64,000 bases of DNA from Glaesserella sp041814905 (GCF_041814905.1 NZ_JBGXYA010000021.1:36104-100103); one strand, 5' to 3'. Shown: positions 45,234 to 54,541, counted from the stretch's first letter. The notes: a model not told the origin generated them from the letters alone. A program made the numbers and translations.

Positions 45234-47162
45234 ATGCGTCAACTTGTTGTTACATCCCAGTTATGTTTAGGCACTGAAAAAGTGCCTTATTTAGCTTATC
45301 AAAAAGCAGATTTTCATTCGCCTTCACAATCAATTATTCTATTTTCCAACGCCAAAACGTTACTCGGTCAAGAATTTACCTATGCGATTTATGATATGCG
45401 AGCGAAAGGCGGAATTTGCTTTAATCTTGAAGCATTGGCGATTGTGGCAGGCACAATTCAAGAAGACGGTACGCTCTATTTAGTCTGTCCTGAATGGGAT
45501 AATTTGGAGCAACAAGTTGATTTTGATGCGTTACGTTGGAACGCTCAGCAGCCGATTGCCACGCCGAATTTTTATCATTATTTCAAAGCATTAGTAGAAC
45601 AATTTGGATTTATACGGACACGAAGCGTCGTGTCCCTACAAGTGAATCGAAATAGCTGTCGAAATACATCGCTTGGTGTGCTTACGCAAGATCAGCAAAA
45701 TATCTTCGATAACTTACCGCTTGATCCTGCGGATATTCATCTTATTCTCGCTCCCCGTGGTCGTGGAAAATCGACATTATCGGGTAAGCTCGCAGAAAAA
45801 CTCTCTCGGCAATACTTTGTATCAATTACTGCCCGTAGCCATTCAGCCTTACCGAATTTTTGGAAAGAGATTGAAAGTGATAAGGTCAAATTCTTTGCTC
45901 CTGATCGTTTAATTCAGATGATCGAGCAACAAAATATCCCGCCAAATCAATGGTTGTTTATTGATGAAGCGGCAAGTTTGCCTTTGCCGATGTTACAACG
46001 GTTTTGTGCCTATTTTGATAAAGTCGTGCTAACTACGACAACTCAAAATTATGAAGGTACTGGTCGTGGTTTTTGTTTGAAGTTTTTGCCGACATTGACT
46101 CGTTCTACGAAACAATGGACATTGAGCCAACCATTAAGATGGGGAGAGAATGATCCGTTGGAAGCTTTTATTAATCAATTATTACTGTTGGAAGATAAAA
46201 TCCCCTCTTTCCCCCCCTCAGCCTTCGGCAGCTCCCCCCGCAAGCAGGGGGAGCGAAGTTTAGAGCAATATATTAATTTCTACCACCTACTCGCCCAAGC
46301 TCATTACAAAACAACGCCAACGGATTTACGTCGTTTATTTGACGCAGAAAAACAGCGGTTTTATCAAATTGAGGAGAATCAAAAACTGATTGCAGGCTGC
46401 TGGGCGATAGACGAAGGCGGTTTGGAAGAAGCATTGATCCAAGCCATTTGGCGTGGAGAACGTCGTCCGCAAGGGAGTTTGGTGGCGCAATATCTCTGTT
46501 TTCAAGGCAACTTACCGGAGGCTTGTCGTTTGCGTTCAGTACGGATTTCACGCATTGCGGTGCAACCGGAATTACAGCATCAAGGTTACGGCAAGCGGTT
46601 AGTTTCAGAGATCATTTTGCAAATTTCCACCCAAAACAGACCGCTTGTCGATTACCTTTCCGTGAGTTTTGGTATGACGGATGCGCTACTGAACTTCTGG
46701 TATCAATGCGGTTTTCGGTTGGTACAAATAAGCCAAAGTCCGGAAGCAAGTAGTGGCTATCACAGTGCAATGATGATTTTACCGATTAGCGTGATCGGCC
46801 ATCAATTTACTGAAAAAGCAATCGCTCAATTTCAGCGCGATCTTCCGTTACTGCCGCTTACGCAGGATTTGCAAAATACGTTGCAAAACAGACCGCGTGT
46901 GTATTCTCAAGCACAACTCATTGAATTACTTGAAAGCGACTTACAAAATCTTCATGGATTTATCACCGCTCAGCGTACATTTAATGCATGCTATGCCAGC
47001 TTAAAGCGACTCTATTATCACAGCCCGAATACACTTTCTGAACTCCGTACTCCATTAAACGATTCCGATTTTATTGCTACAAACCATAAAAAAACGTGGC
47101 TAAACCGTTGCCGAAAGCAGGTTGATGAAACCTTAAAGCAGTTGCTAAATTTTATTAGCTAA
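45234..47162 (+). CDS. tmcA: tRNA(Met) cytidine acetyltransferase TmcA
   Basis: Acetylates the wobble cytidine (C34) of elongator tRNA-Met. The 642 residues have an RNA-helicase-like module with Walker A LAPRGRGKSTL (172-182), DEAASLPLPML in place of a DExD box, and a GNAT domain with RISRIAVQPELQHQGYGKRL. Two palindromic repeats are read through in frame: residues 128-137 (45616-45639) and 323-342 (46200-46262). An inverted uptake pair encodes part of the GNAT region (46591-46648). The start is one base after the TPR gene. Confidence 0.92.
   Translation: MRQLVVTSQLCLGTEKVPYLAYQKADFHSPSQSIILFSNAKTLLGQEFTYAIYDMRAKGGICFNLEALAIVAGTIQEDGTLYLVCPEWDNLEQQVDFDALRWNAQQPIATPNFYHYFKALVEQFGFIRTRSVVSLQVNRNSCRNTSLGVLTQDQQNIFDNLPLDPADIHLILAPRGRGKSTLSGKLAEKLSRQYFVSITARSHSALPNFWKEIESDKVKFFAPDRLIQMIEQQNIPPNQWLFIDEAASLPLPMLQRFCAYFDKVVLTTTTQNYEGTGRGFCLKFLPTLTRSTKQWTLSQPLRWGENDPLEAFINQLLLLEDKIPSFPPSAFGSSPRKQGERSLEQYINFYHLLAQAHYKTTPTDLRRLFDAEKQRFYQIEENQKLIAGCWAIDEGGLEEALIQAIWRGERRPQGSLVAQYLCFQGNLPEACRLRSVRISRIAVQPELQHQGYGKRLVSEIILQISTQNRPLVDYLSVSFGMTDALLNFWYQCGFRLVQISQSPEASSGYHSAMMILPISVIGHQFTEKAIAQFQRDLPLLPLTQDLQNTLQNRPRVYSQAQLIELLESDLQNLHGFITAQRTFNACYASLKRLYYHSPNTLSELRTPLNDSDFIATNHKKTWLNRCRKQVDETLKQLLNFIS
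45616..45639. repeat. Small palindromic repeat inside tmcA, copy 1
   Basis: Arms GGACACGA (45616-45623) and TCGTGTCC (45628-45635), with flank CTAC. It matches an element at 63781-63804 (reverse orientation) in 21 of 24 positions. Here it is translated as part of the helicase region. Confidence 0.78.
46200..46262. repeat. G/C-rich palindromic repeat inside tmcA, copy 2
   Basis: Arms GCTCCCCC (46231-46238) and GGGGGAGC (46247-46254), preceded by long C runs (TTTCCCCCCCTCAGCC). The composition is unlike surrounding A/T-rich coding DNA, and the translated residues are low-complexity (SFPPSAFGSSPRKQGERS). Confidence 0.72.
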
Positions 47163-47195
47163 ATTTATTTCAATTAATGTAAATTCGTTATCAAT

Positions 47196-47265
47196 TTTTG
47201 TGAGTGTGATCACATACTTAAGGCAACTTTTGGAGTAATATTTCATCCCAGTCACTATGTAGTGA
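47196..47265 (+). promoter_or_regulatory. CRP-type activator site and promoter of mglBAC
   Basis: TGTGA-N6-TCACA is perfect at 47199-47214. A candidate -10 TAATAT lies at 47236-47241, so the site centre would be near -41.5 from a start at about 47248, the classical class II spacing. A second palindrome TCACTA / TAGTGA (47252-47265) would fall just after the start, as a repressor operator might. Confidence 0.7.
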
Positions 47266-47303
47266 TATTTTAATCAATTCTTAAAATCCAATAGGAGCCA
47301 ACT

Positions 47304-48296
47304 ATGAAAAAAACAGTCTTAAGTGCAGTCGCTTTAGCTGTAGGTTTAGGTGCAATCGCAACTTCTGTTCAAGCAGCTGATCGCATTGGTGTCACCATTT
47401 ATAAATACGATGATAACTTTATGTCATTAATGCGCCAAGAGATTGAGAAAGAAGGTAAAGCATTAGGCGGTGTTGAGTTATTGATGAATGACTCACAAAA
47501 TGCCCAATCTATCCAAAATGACCAAGTTGATGTTTTAATTTCTAAAGGTGTAAAAGCTCTTGCCATCAATTTAGTCGATCCTTCTGCGGCACCAACCATT
47601 ATCGGTAAAGCAAAACCTGAAGGTATTCCTGTTGTATTCTTCAATAAAGACCCGGGCGATAAAGCCATCTCAAGCTACGATCAAGCTTACTATGTAGGGA
47701 CTAACCCGCAAGAATCCGGCGTGATTCAAGGTGATTTAATCGCTAAACACTGGAAAGCGAACCCGGCTTACGATTTAAATAAAGACGGTAAAATCCAATA
47801 CGTGATGTTAAAAGGTGAACCGGGTCACCCGGATGCGGAAGCACGTACCAAATACTCTGTTGAGCAATTGAACAAATTAGGTGTTCAAACAGAAGAACTC
47901 TTTGTTGATACCGGTATGTGGGATGCTGCCCTTGCAAAAGATAAAGTGGATGCATGGTTATCCAGCAGTAAAGCAAATAATATCGAAGTCATCATCGCCA
48001 ATAACGATGGTATGGCAATGGGTGCCTTAGAAGCGGCAAAAGCACATGGTAAAAAATTGCCAATCTTTGGCGTAGACGCATTACCGGAAGTGCTTCAATT
48101 AATCCAAAAAGGTGAGATTGCAGGTACCGTATTAAATGATGGTGTGAATCAAGGTAAAGCTGTTGTTCAGTTATCGAAAAACTTAGCAGCAGGTAAACCG
48201 GCAGCTGAAGGCACAAACTGGAAATTAGAAAATCGTGTTGTTCGTGTTCCTTATGTGGGTGTGGATAAAGATAATCTTTCTGAATTCTTAAAATAA
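47304..48296 (+). CDS. mglB: Galactose/glucose-binding periplasmic protein MglB
   Basis: Captures galactose or glucose in the periplasm for MglAC. The 330 residues have a cleavable signal peptide ending VQAA and the periplasmic binding protein fold, with ALAINLVDPSAA, VVFFNKDPG, and ANNDGMAMGALEAAKAHG matching MglB. AGGAG precedes the ATG. A hairpin after the stop may protect its message. Confidence 0.95.
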   Translation: MKKTVLSAVALAVGLGAIATSVQAADRIGVTIYKYDDNFMSLMRQEIEKEGKALGGVELLMNDSQNAQSIQNDQVDVLISKGVKALAINLVDPSAAPTIIGKAKPEGIPVVFFNKDPGDKAISSYDQAYYVGTNPQESGVIQGDLIAKHWKANPAYDLNKDGKIQYVMLKGEPGHPDAEARTKYSVEQLNKLGVQTEELFVDTGMWDAALAKDKVDAWLSSSKANNIEVIIANNDGMAMGALEAAKAHGKKLPIFGVDALPEVLQLIQKGEIAGTVLNDGVNQGKAVVQLSKNLAAGKPAAEGTNWKLENRVVRVPYVGVDKDNLSEFLK

Positions 48297-48311
48297 TGTA
48301 ATTGTAATTTC

Positions 48312-48336
48312 AGGGGAGGGAAACCTCCCCTATTTT
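48312..48336 (+). terminator. Stem-loop between mglB and mglA
   Basis: Perfect 8-bp arms AGGGGAGG (48312-48319) and CCTCCCCT (48324-48331) with GAAA tetraloop, then ATTTTATG. A GNRA loop and short U tract suit partial termination or mRNA protection. Confidence 0.7.
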
Positions 48337-48348
48337 ATGAGGTTGGAT

Positions 48349-49869
48349 ATGACAGTACAAACTCAACATCAAGACAGTCAAGTGTTACTGACAATGGAAA
48401 ATGTCAGCAAATCCTTTCCCGGAGTCAAGGCACTTGATCGCGCAAACCTTACTGTTCGTTCTCATTCTGTTCACGCGCTGATGGGCGAAAACGGTGCAGG
48501 AAAATCAACGCTACTTAAATGTTTGTTTGGTATTTATGCCAAAGATGAAGGTGATATTCTATTTTTAGGTAAACCGGTTAATTTCAAAACATCAAAAGAG
48601 GCGTTGGAAAATGGGATCTCTATGGTCCATCAAGAACTAAACCTTGTGCGTCAACGCAGTGTGATGGACAATCTTTGGCTCGGGCGTTATCCGTTAAAAG
48701 GATTTTTTGTCGACCATACAAAGATGTATAACGAAACGAAAGCTATTTTTGACGAACTTGATATTGATATTGATCCAAAAGAAAAAGTGGCGAATTTATC
48801 CGTTTCCCAAATGCAGATGGTTGAAATTGCCAAAGCGTTTTCTTATAACGCCAAAATCGTAATTATGGATGAGCCGACCTCTTCTCTTTCTGAAAAAGAA
48901 GTCGAACATTTATTTAAAATTATCGAAAAACTGAAAAATCGTGGTTGTGGGATTATTTATATTTCTCACAAAATGGACGAAATTTTTAAAATTTGTGACG
49001 AAATTACTATTCTACGCGACGGTAAATGGATCAATACCGTGCCGGTTAAAGAAACTACCATGGAAAGTATCGTTGCAATGATGGTAGGACGTGAATTAAC
49101 ACAACGTTTCCCGCCAAAGACCAATGTACCGCAAGAAGTTATTTTAGAAGTCGAAAATCTTACTGCCTTAAATCAACCTTCTATTAAAGATATTAGTTTT
49201 AATCTGCGTAAAGGCGAAATTCTTGGTATTGCCGGACTTGTCGGTGCGAAACGAACTGATATTGTTGAAACGATTTTTGGTGTACGTGAACGTAAAAGCG
49301 GAACGATTAAACTCCACGGTAAAGAGATGCGCAATAAAACGGCATTGGAAGCCATTAATAACGGTTTTGCTTTGGTCACGGAAGAACGCCGTTCCACCGG
49401 GATTTACGCAAATCTGAGCATTGAATTCAACTCATTAATTTCAAATATGAAATCTTATATCAGCTCTTTTGGATTACTTAGCAATAAAAAAATGAAAAGT
49501 GATACTCAATGGGTGATTGATTCAATGAATGTGAAAACACCGTCTCATAAAACAAATATCGGCTCCCTTTCTGGCGGTAATCAACAAAAAGTGGTTATCG
49601 GACGTTGGTTACTTACCCAGCCTGAAATTTTGATGTTGGATGAACCAACTCGCGGTATTGATATCGGTGCAAAATATGAGATTTATCAATTGATCATGCA
49701 ACTTGCACAAAAAGATAAAGGCATCATTATGATTTCATCGGAAATGCCTGAATTGTTAGGGGTAACCGACCGTATTCTGGTTATGAGTAACGGACGTGTT
49801 GCAGGTATTGTGGAAACTGCAAAAACGTCTCAAGAAGAGATTCTCCAGCTCGCTGCAAAATATTTATAA
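48349..49869 (+). CDS. mglA: Galactose ABC transporter ATP-binding protein MglA
   Basis: A double-ABC ATPase powering galactose import. The start at 48349 (MTVQTQHQDS, 506 residues) is preceded by GAGG; an ATG 12 nt upstream overlaps that site. The first ABC domain has GENGAGKST and the signature LSVSQMQMVEIAKA with Walker B VIMDEPT. The second has a degenerate Walker A (GLVGAKRTD) and the signature LSGGNQQKVVIGRW, as usual in this family. Confidence 0.95.
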   Translation: MTVQTQHQDSQVLLTMENVSKSFPGVKALDRANLTVRSHSVHALMGENGAGKSTLLKCLFGIYAKDEGDILFLGKPVNFKTSKEALENGISMVHQELNLVRQRSVMDNLWLGRYPLKGFFVDHTKMYNETKAIFDELDIDIDPKEKVANLSVSQMQMVEIAKAFSYNAKIVIMDEPTSSLSEKEVEHLFKIIEKLKNRGCGIIYISHKMDEIFKICDEITILRDGKWINTVPVKETTMESIVAMMVGRELTQRFPPKTNVPQEVILEVENLTALNQPSIKDISFNLRKGEILGIAGLVGAKRTDIVETIFGVRERKSGTIKLHGKEMRNKTALEAINNGFALVTEERRSTGIYANLSIEFNSLISNMKSYISSFGLLSNKKMKSDTQWVIDSMNVKTPSHKTNIGSLSGGNQQKVVIGRWLLTQPEILMLDEPTRGIDIGAKYEIYQLIMQLAQKDKGIIMISSEMPELLGVTDRILVMSNGRVAGIVETAKTSQEEILQLAAKYL

Positions 49870-49887
49870 AATAGAAGGAAATGAATT

Positions 49888-50895
49888 ATGTCAGCAACTT
49901 CGCCTAAATCCATGGATTTTCTAAAACAGAATGCCATTTACTTTGTTTTGTTAGTCCTCCTTGCGATTATTATTATCCAAGATCCAAGTTTCTTAAGTTT
50001 AAGAAACTTTAGTAATATTTTAACCCAATCTTCCGTTCGCTTAATTATTGCGCTGGGTGTTGCCGGTTTACTTGTTTCGCAAGGTACCGACTTATCTGCC
50101 GGTCGTCAGGTTGGTTTGGCTGCGGTAATTTCTGCAACCATGCTACAAGCCATGGACAATATGAACAGGGTCTTCCCGAATCTACCTGAAATTCCGATTC
50201 CTGTCGTTATTTTAACGGTCTGTGCTATCGGTGCGGTCATCGGTTTGGTAAACGGTTTGGTTATTGCTTATCTCAATGTCACACCGTTTATCGCCACCAT
50301 GGGTACAATGATCATCGTCTATGGTATCAACTCTCTTTACTACGATGCTGTAGGTTCATCACCAATCGCAGGCTTTAACGAAAGCTTCTCAACCTTTGCG
50401 CAAGGGTTCTTCCAAATCGGCACGTTTAGATTGTCCTACATCACCATTTATGCGGCAATTGCCTCCGTATTAGTATGGATTATGTGGAACAAGACCCGCT
50501 TCGGTAAAAACATTTTCGCTATCGGCGGTAACCCGGAAGCAGCGAAAGTCTCCGGAGTAAACGTTGCGCGTAACTTAGTGGTAATCTATATGATCGCCGG
50601 TGTCTTCTACGCCTTCGGCGGTATGTTAGAAGCAGGTCGTATCGGTAGTGCAACCAACAACTTAGGCTTTATGTACGAGTTGGATGCCATTGCCGCTTGT
50701 GTGGTCGGTGGCGTCTCATTTGCTGGCGGTGTCGGTACCGTTATCGGCGTTGTTACCGGGGTACTAATCTTCACCGTGATTAACTACGGTTTAACCTATA
50801 TCGGTGTAAATCCTTACTGGCAGTATATTATTAAAGGTAGCATCATCATCTTTGCCGTTGCGATTGACTCGCTCAAATACGCGAAGAAAAAATAA
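49888..50895 (+). CDS. mglC: Galactose ABC transporter permease MglC
   Basis: The membrane channel of the galactose importer, 335 residues with about eight to ten membrane helices and the conserved permease motif GGNPEAAKVSGVNV facing MglA. It lies 18 nt after mglA with ribosome-binding site AAGGAA and is closed by a strong terminator. Confidence 0.95.
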   Translation: MSATSPKSMDFLKQNAIYFVLLVLLAIIIIQDPSFLSLRNFSNILTQSSVRLIIALGVAGLLVSQGTDLSAGRQVGLAAVISATMLQAMDNMNRVFPNLPEIPIPVVILTVCAIGAVIGLVNGLVIAYLNVTPFIATMGTMIIVYGINSLYYDAVGSSPIAGFNESFSTFAQGFFQIGTFRLSYITIYAAIASVLVWIMWNKTRFGKNIFAIGGNPEAAKVSGVNVARNLVVIYMIAGVFYAFGGMLEAGRIGSATNNLGFMYELDAIAACVVGGVSFAGGVGTVIGVVTGVLIFTVINYGLTYIGVNPYWQYIIKGSIIIFAVAIDSLKYAKKK

Positions 50896-50910
50896 GATGA
50901 AAATCGATTC

Positions 50911-50938
50911 GGGGGCGTCTGCCCCCTTTCTTCTTTTT
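50911..50938 (+). terminator. Terminator of the mglBAC operon
   Basis: Arms GGGGGC (50911-50916) and GCCCCC (50921-50926) with a T-rich tail (TTTCTTCTTTTT). Confidence 0.88.
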
Positions 50939-50986
50939 AGAATTTCGGCATAATATTTTCACTCAAATTCGTCACCCCGTATTTTT

Positions 50987-52195
50987 ATGCAAACACTAGC
51001 TCCCTTATCACTTCCGCCGAACCGTCGATTCTTAAATTCCGTTTCCGCCGCTTTCTTACTGGTCATTTTTATGACCGGACTTGCCGGTGCATTACGCGTA
51101 CCGGCATTAACCGTTTATCTTCACAATGAGGTCACCAATAATCCGATGCTCGTTGGCTTGTTCTACTCGGTGAATTCATTAATGGCGATGATTTTAAGCC
51201 AAATCGTCGCTTATTTTTCCGACAAATTCCCTAATCGCAAACGTATTATTACGATCAGCTGTGTCATGCAGCTTCTCAGTTGCTTACTGTTTGCCTTTAA
51301 TCGGGATTATTACGTATTGCTGTTGCTCGGCACTCTGTTGGTCGGTTTGGGGTCATCGGCGACCTCACAGCTTTTTGCCTATTCAAGAGAATATAGCGAA
51401 ACACAACATCGTGACAGTACGATGTTCAATACCGTACTGCGTGCCCAGCTTTCCTTGGCATGGATTGTTGGTCCGCCGCTTGCTTATTTCTTATCGGATC
51501 ATTTCGGCTTTACCTTTATGTATGTTGCTGCAGCAACTATTTTCGCCGTTTCAATCATTATCGTGCAATTAATGCTGCCGCAAGCGGTCGGTTCCGTTGA
51601 AAAATTTGCAAATTCGGCGGATGAAGAAAAGCTAAGAGACGATGGGATCATCAGTAACCGCAAATCGGTCATTTACCTCAGCATAACATGCCTGTTAGTC
51701 TGGACGTGCAACAGCATGATGTTTATCAATATGCCGGTTTACCTCAAGGAGCTCGGCTTATCCCAACGTTTGGCAGGGATTATGATGGGGACGGCGGCGG
51801 GTATTGAAATTCCTGTGATGTTATTGGCAGGCTACTGTACCCGTTTTATCAGTAAGAAAAGCTTAATGTTAATCGGCATCCTTGCCGGGGCGACTTATTA
51901 TATCGGTATGTCTTTTGCCCAAACCGAATGGCAGTTACTGGCTATCCAATTATTTAACGGTTTGTTTGTCGGTATCTTAGCCTCCATCGGCATGCTCTAT
52001 TTCCAAGATTTGATGCCCTATAAAATGGGAACCGCCACAACGCTCTTTACCAACACCGGCTCCGCCAGTTGGATCGTTGCGGGACAGTTAGCCGGTATCG
52101 CCGCAAGCCGATTCGGCTATCACAGTACATGGCTGCTTGCCGTCGGACTTTGTAGCGTTGCCTTTTTGACCATGTTGAATGTACGTAAAATCTAA
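50987..52195 (+). CDS. Sugar-efflux MFS transporter (SetA/SetB-like)
   Basis: A 402-residue major-facilitator protein with 12 predicted helices. The sequence FMTGLAGALRVPALTVYLHNEV and LFAYSREY...RAQLSLAWIVGPPLAYFL match the Set/SotA family that exports sugars such as lactose and glucosides. Its place directly after mglBAC suggests a sugar-overflow role. An uptake-like GCAAGCGGT plus TTTGCAAA box is translated in the middle loop (51581-51615). Confidence 0.82.
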   Translation: MQTLAPLSLPPNRRFLNSVSAAFLLVIFMTGLAGALRVPALTVYLHNEVTNNPMLVGLFYSVNSLMAMILSQIVAYFSDKFPNRKRIITISCVMQLLSCLLFAFNRDYYVLLLLGTLLVGLGSSATSQLFAYSREYSETQHRDSTMFNTVLRAQLSLAWIVGPPLAYFLSDHFGFTFMYVAAATIFAVSIIIVQLMLPQAVGSVEKFANSADEEKLRDDGIISNRKSVIYLSITCLLVWTCNSMMFINMPVYLKELGLSQRLAGIMMGTAAGIEIPVMLLAGYCTRFISKKSLMLIGILAGATYYIGMSFAQTEWQLLAIQLFNGLFVGILASIGMLYFQDLMPYKMGTATTLFTNTGSASWIVAGQLAGIAASRFGYHSTWLLAVGLCSVAFLTMLNVRKI

Positions 52196-52236
52196 GGTGA
52201 CAAAGCGCCCTAAATAAGCGAAAATTCGTCAACCGT

Positions 52237-52262
52237 GGACGCTCGCCGAGCGTCCCTTTTAT
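52237..52262 (+). terminator. Terminator after the efflux transporter gene
   Basis: Arms GGACGCTC (52237-52244) and GAGCGTCC (52248-52255) followed by CTTTTATTT. The arm sequence is akin to the GGACGC palindromes elsewhere in the window. Confidence 0.78.
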
Positions 52263-52289
52263 TTCAAATCAACCATAACAAAAATTCCA

Positions 52290-54536
52290 ATGACCACTGA
52301 AATCAATTACGAAGGCATTGAACAAATGCCGATTAAGCGTTTTACCGAAGACGCTTACCTCAATTACTCGATGTATGTCATTATGGATCGTGCATTGCCG
52401 TTTATCGGCGACGGTCTGAAACCGGTACAACGTCGTATCATTTATGCCATGTCGGAACTCGGTTTAAATGCTGCGGCAAAATATAAAAAATCCGCCCGCA
52501 CCGTCGGTGATGTACTCGGTAAATTCCACCCGCACGGAGACAGTGCCTGTTACGAAGCCATGGTATTAATGGCACAACCATTCTCTTATCGTTACCCGCT
52601 CATTGACGGGCAAGGCAACTGGGGAGCACCGGACGATCCGAAATCCTTCGCCGCCATGCGTTATACGGAATCCAAACTCTCCAAAATGGCGGAGATGTTG
52701 CTCGGCGAGTTAGGTCAAGGCACCGTCGATTACCAACCGAACTTTGACGGCTCGTTGGAAGAACCCAAATATCTTCCGGCACGATTACCTCATATTCTGT
52801 TAAACGGCACGACCGGTATTGCTGTCGGTATGGCAACGGATATTCCGCCGCATAATATCAATGAATTAGCCGAAGCATCGGTAAAATTATTGGACAATCC
52901 GACCGCTTGTATAGAAGATTTACTTGACGTGGTACAAGGTCCGGACTATCCGACGGAAGCAGAAATCATCACACCTCGTGCAGAGATCGCCAAAATGTAT
53001 GAGCAAGGTAAAGGTTCGATTAAAATGCGGGCTATTTGGAAAAAGGAAGACGGAGATATTGTCATTTCCGCCCTGCCGCATCAAGCCTCTCCTTCAAAAA
53101 TCATTGAGCAGATAGCCGCCCAAATGCGTAATAAAAAATTGCCGATGGTGGATGATATTCGTGATGAGTCTGATCACGAAAACCCAATCCGAATTGTGTT
53201 AGTGCCACGTTCTAACCGCATTGATTTTGATGCGTTGATGGATCATTTATTTGCAACTACCGATTTAGAAAAAAGCTATCGTGTGAATATGAATATGATC
53301 GGGTTAGACGGTAAGCCTGCAGTGAAAAATCTGCTGACCATCTTAACCGAGTGGTTGGATTTCCGCCGTACTACGGTCACCCGTCGTTTAAATTACCGTT
53401 TGGATAAAATTTTAACCCGCTTGCATATTTTAGAAGGCTTGATGATTGCCTACTTAAATATTGATGAAGTGATTGAGATTATCCGCAACGAAGACAATCC
53501 AAAAGCGGAACTCATGGTTCGTTTTAACTTGAGTGATGAGCAGGCAGAAGCCATTCTCAACTTGCGTTTACGCCATTTGGCAAAATTGGAGGAACACGAA
53601 TTACGCGCCGAGCAACAAAAACTCGAGGAAGAAAAAGTATATCTGCAAGGAATTTTAGCTTCTGAACGTAAATTAAATAGCTTGATTAAAAAAGAAATTC
53701 AAGCGGATGCGAAAAACTTTGCCAGCCCGCGTCGTTCGCCGTTAGTAGAACGTGCCGAAGCAAAAGCCATTTCGGAAAGCGAATTAACACCGACCGAACC
53801 GGTCACGGTCATTCTCTCAGAAAAAGGCTGGGTGCGTTGTGCCAAAGGACATGACATTGATGTTCAAAGCCTGAGTTATAAAGCCGGCGACGGTTATCTC
53901 GCCCATGCATACGGAAAAAGTAATCAAGCTGTTGTATTTGTTGACAGCACCGGTAGAAGCTATGCGGTTGATCCGCTCTCCTTACCGTCCGCACGTTCAC
54001 AAGGCGAACCGATTACCGGTAAATTAACTTTATCTGAAGGCGCTATTATTCAATATGTGTTAATGGCGGAAGAAAATCGTAAAGTATTGATGGCATCTGA
54101 TTCTGGTTACGGATTTATCTGTCGCTTTGAAGATTTGGTCTCACGCAATAAAGCCGGTAAAGCGGTTATTTCTTTAACCGAAAATGCAAAAGTATTACCT
54201 CCGCAATTACTCGAAGAGGATGACGACAATCTGTTGGTTGCGATGAGTAGTGTCGGTAGAATGTTAGTGTTCCCGGTTTCGGAACTTCCATCACTATCAA
54301 AAGGTAAGGGGAACAAAATTATCAATATTTCCGCTCAAGCAGCTAAAGACGGTAACGAATTATTGGCGAGAATTCTAATTATTCGTCCAACCAGTTCATT
54401 AGTATTTGTTTCGGGTAAACGGAAAATTACGCTCAAGCCTGCTGATATTGAAAAATATCGTGGTGAGCGCGCCCGTAAAGGTTCACCGCTGGTACGTGGT
54501 TTGAATGTGCATACCGAAGTAGAAATCATTGAGTAA
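52290..54536 (+). CDS. parC: DNA topoisomerase IV subunit A
   Basis: Cuts and rejoins DNA to unlink daughter chromosomes. The catalytic tyrosine is Y125 (AAMRYTESK). The quinolone-determining region HPHGDSACYE has Ser85 and Glu89, the residues found in quinolone-sensitive strains. The 748-residue length with C-terminal beta-pinwheel motifs is normal. An uptake core is translated at 52902-52910. parE is not in this window. Confidence 0.97.
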   Translation: MTTEINYEGIEQMPIKRFTEDAYLNYSMYVIMDRALPFIGDGLKPVQRRIIYAMSELGLNAAAKYKKSARTVGDVLGKFHPHGDSACYEAMVLMAQPFSYRYPLIDGQGNWGAPDDPKSFAAMRYTESKLSKMAEMLLGELGQGTVDYQPNFDGSLEEPKYLPARLPHILLNGTTGIAVGMATDIPPHNINELAEASVKLLDNPTACIEDLLDVVQGPDYPTEAEIITPRAEIAKMYEQGKGSIKMRAIWKKEDGDIVISALPHQASPSKIIEQIAAQMRNKKLPMVDDIRDESDHENPIRIVLVPRSNRIDFDALMDHLFATTDLEKSYRVNMNMIGLDGKPAVKNLLTILTEWLDFRRTTVTRRLNYRLDKILTRLHILEGLMIAYLNIDEVIEIIRNEDNPKAELMVRFNLSDEQAEAILNLRLRHLAKLEEHELRAEQQKLEEEKVYLQGILASERKLNSLIKKEIQADAKNFASPRRSPLVERAEAKAISESELTPTEPVTVILSEKGWVRCAKGHDIDVQSLSYKAGDGYLAHAYGKSNQAVVFVDSTGRSYAVDPLSLPSARSQGEPITGKLTLSEGAIIQYVLMAEENRKVLMASDSGYGFICRFEDLVSRNKAGKAVISLTENAKVLPPQLLEEDDDNLLVAMSSVGRMLVFPVSELPSLSKGKGNKIINISAQAAKDGNELLARILIIRPTSSLVFVSGKRKITLKPADIEKYRGERARKGSPLVRGLNVHTEVEIIE

Positions 54537-54541
54537 TTTAT

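Noticed and set aside
52290..54536. Quinolone-resistance change in ParC
   Set aside because: Ser85 and Glu89 are both the sensitive-type residues, so no resistance signature is visible in this gene.
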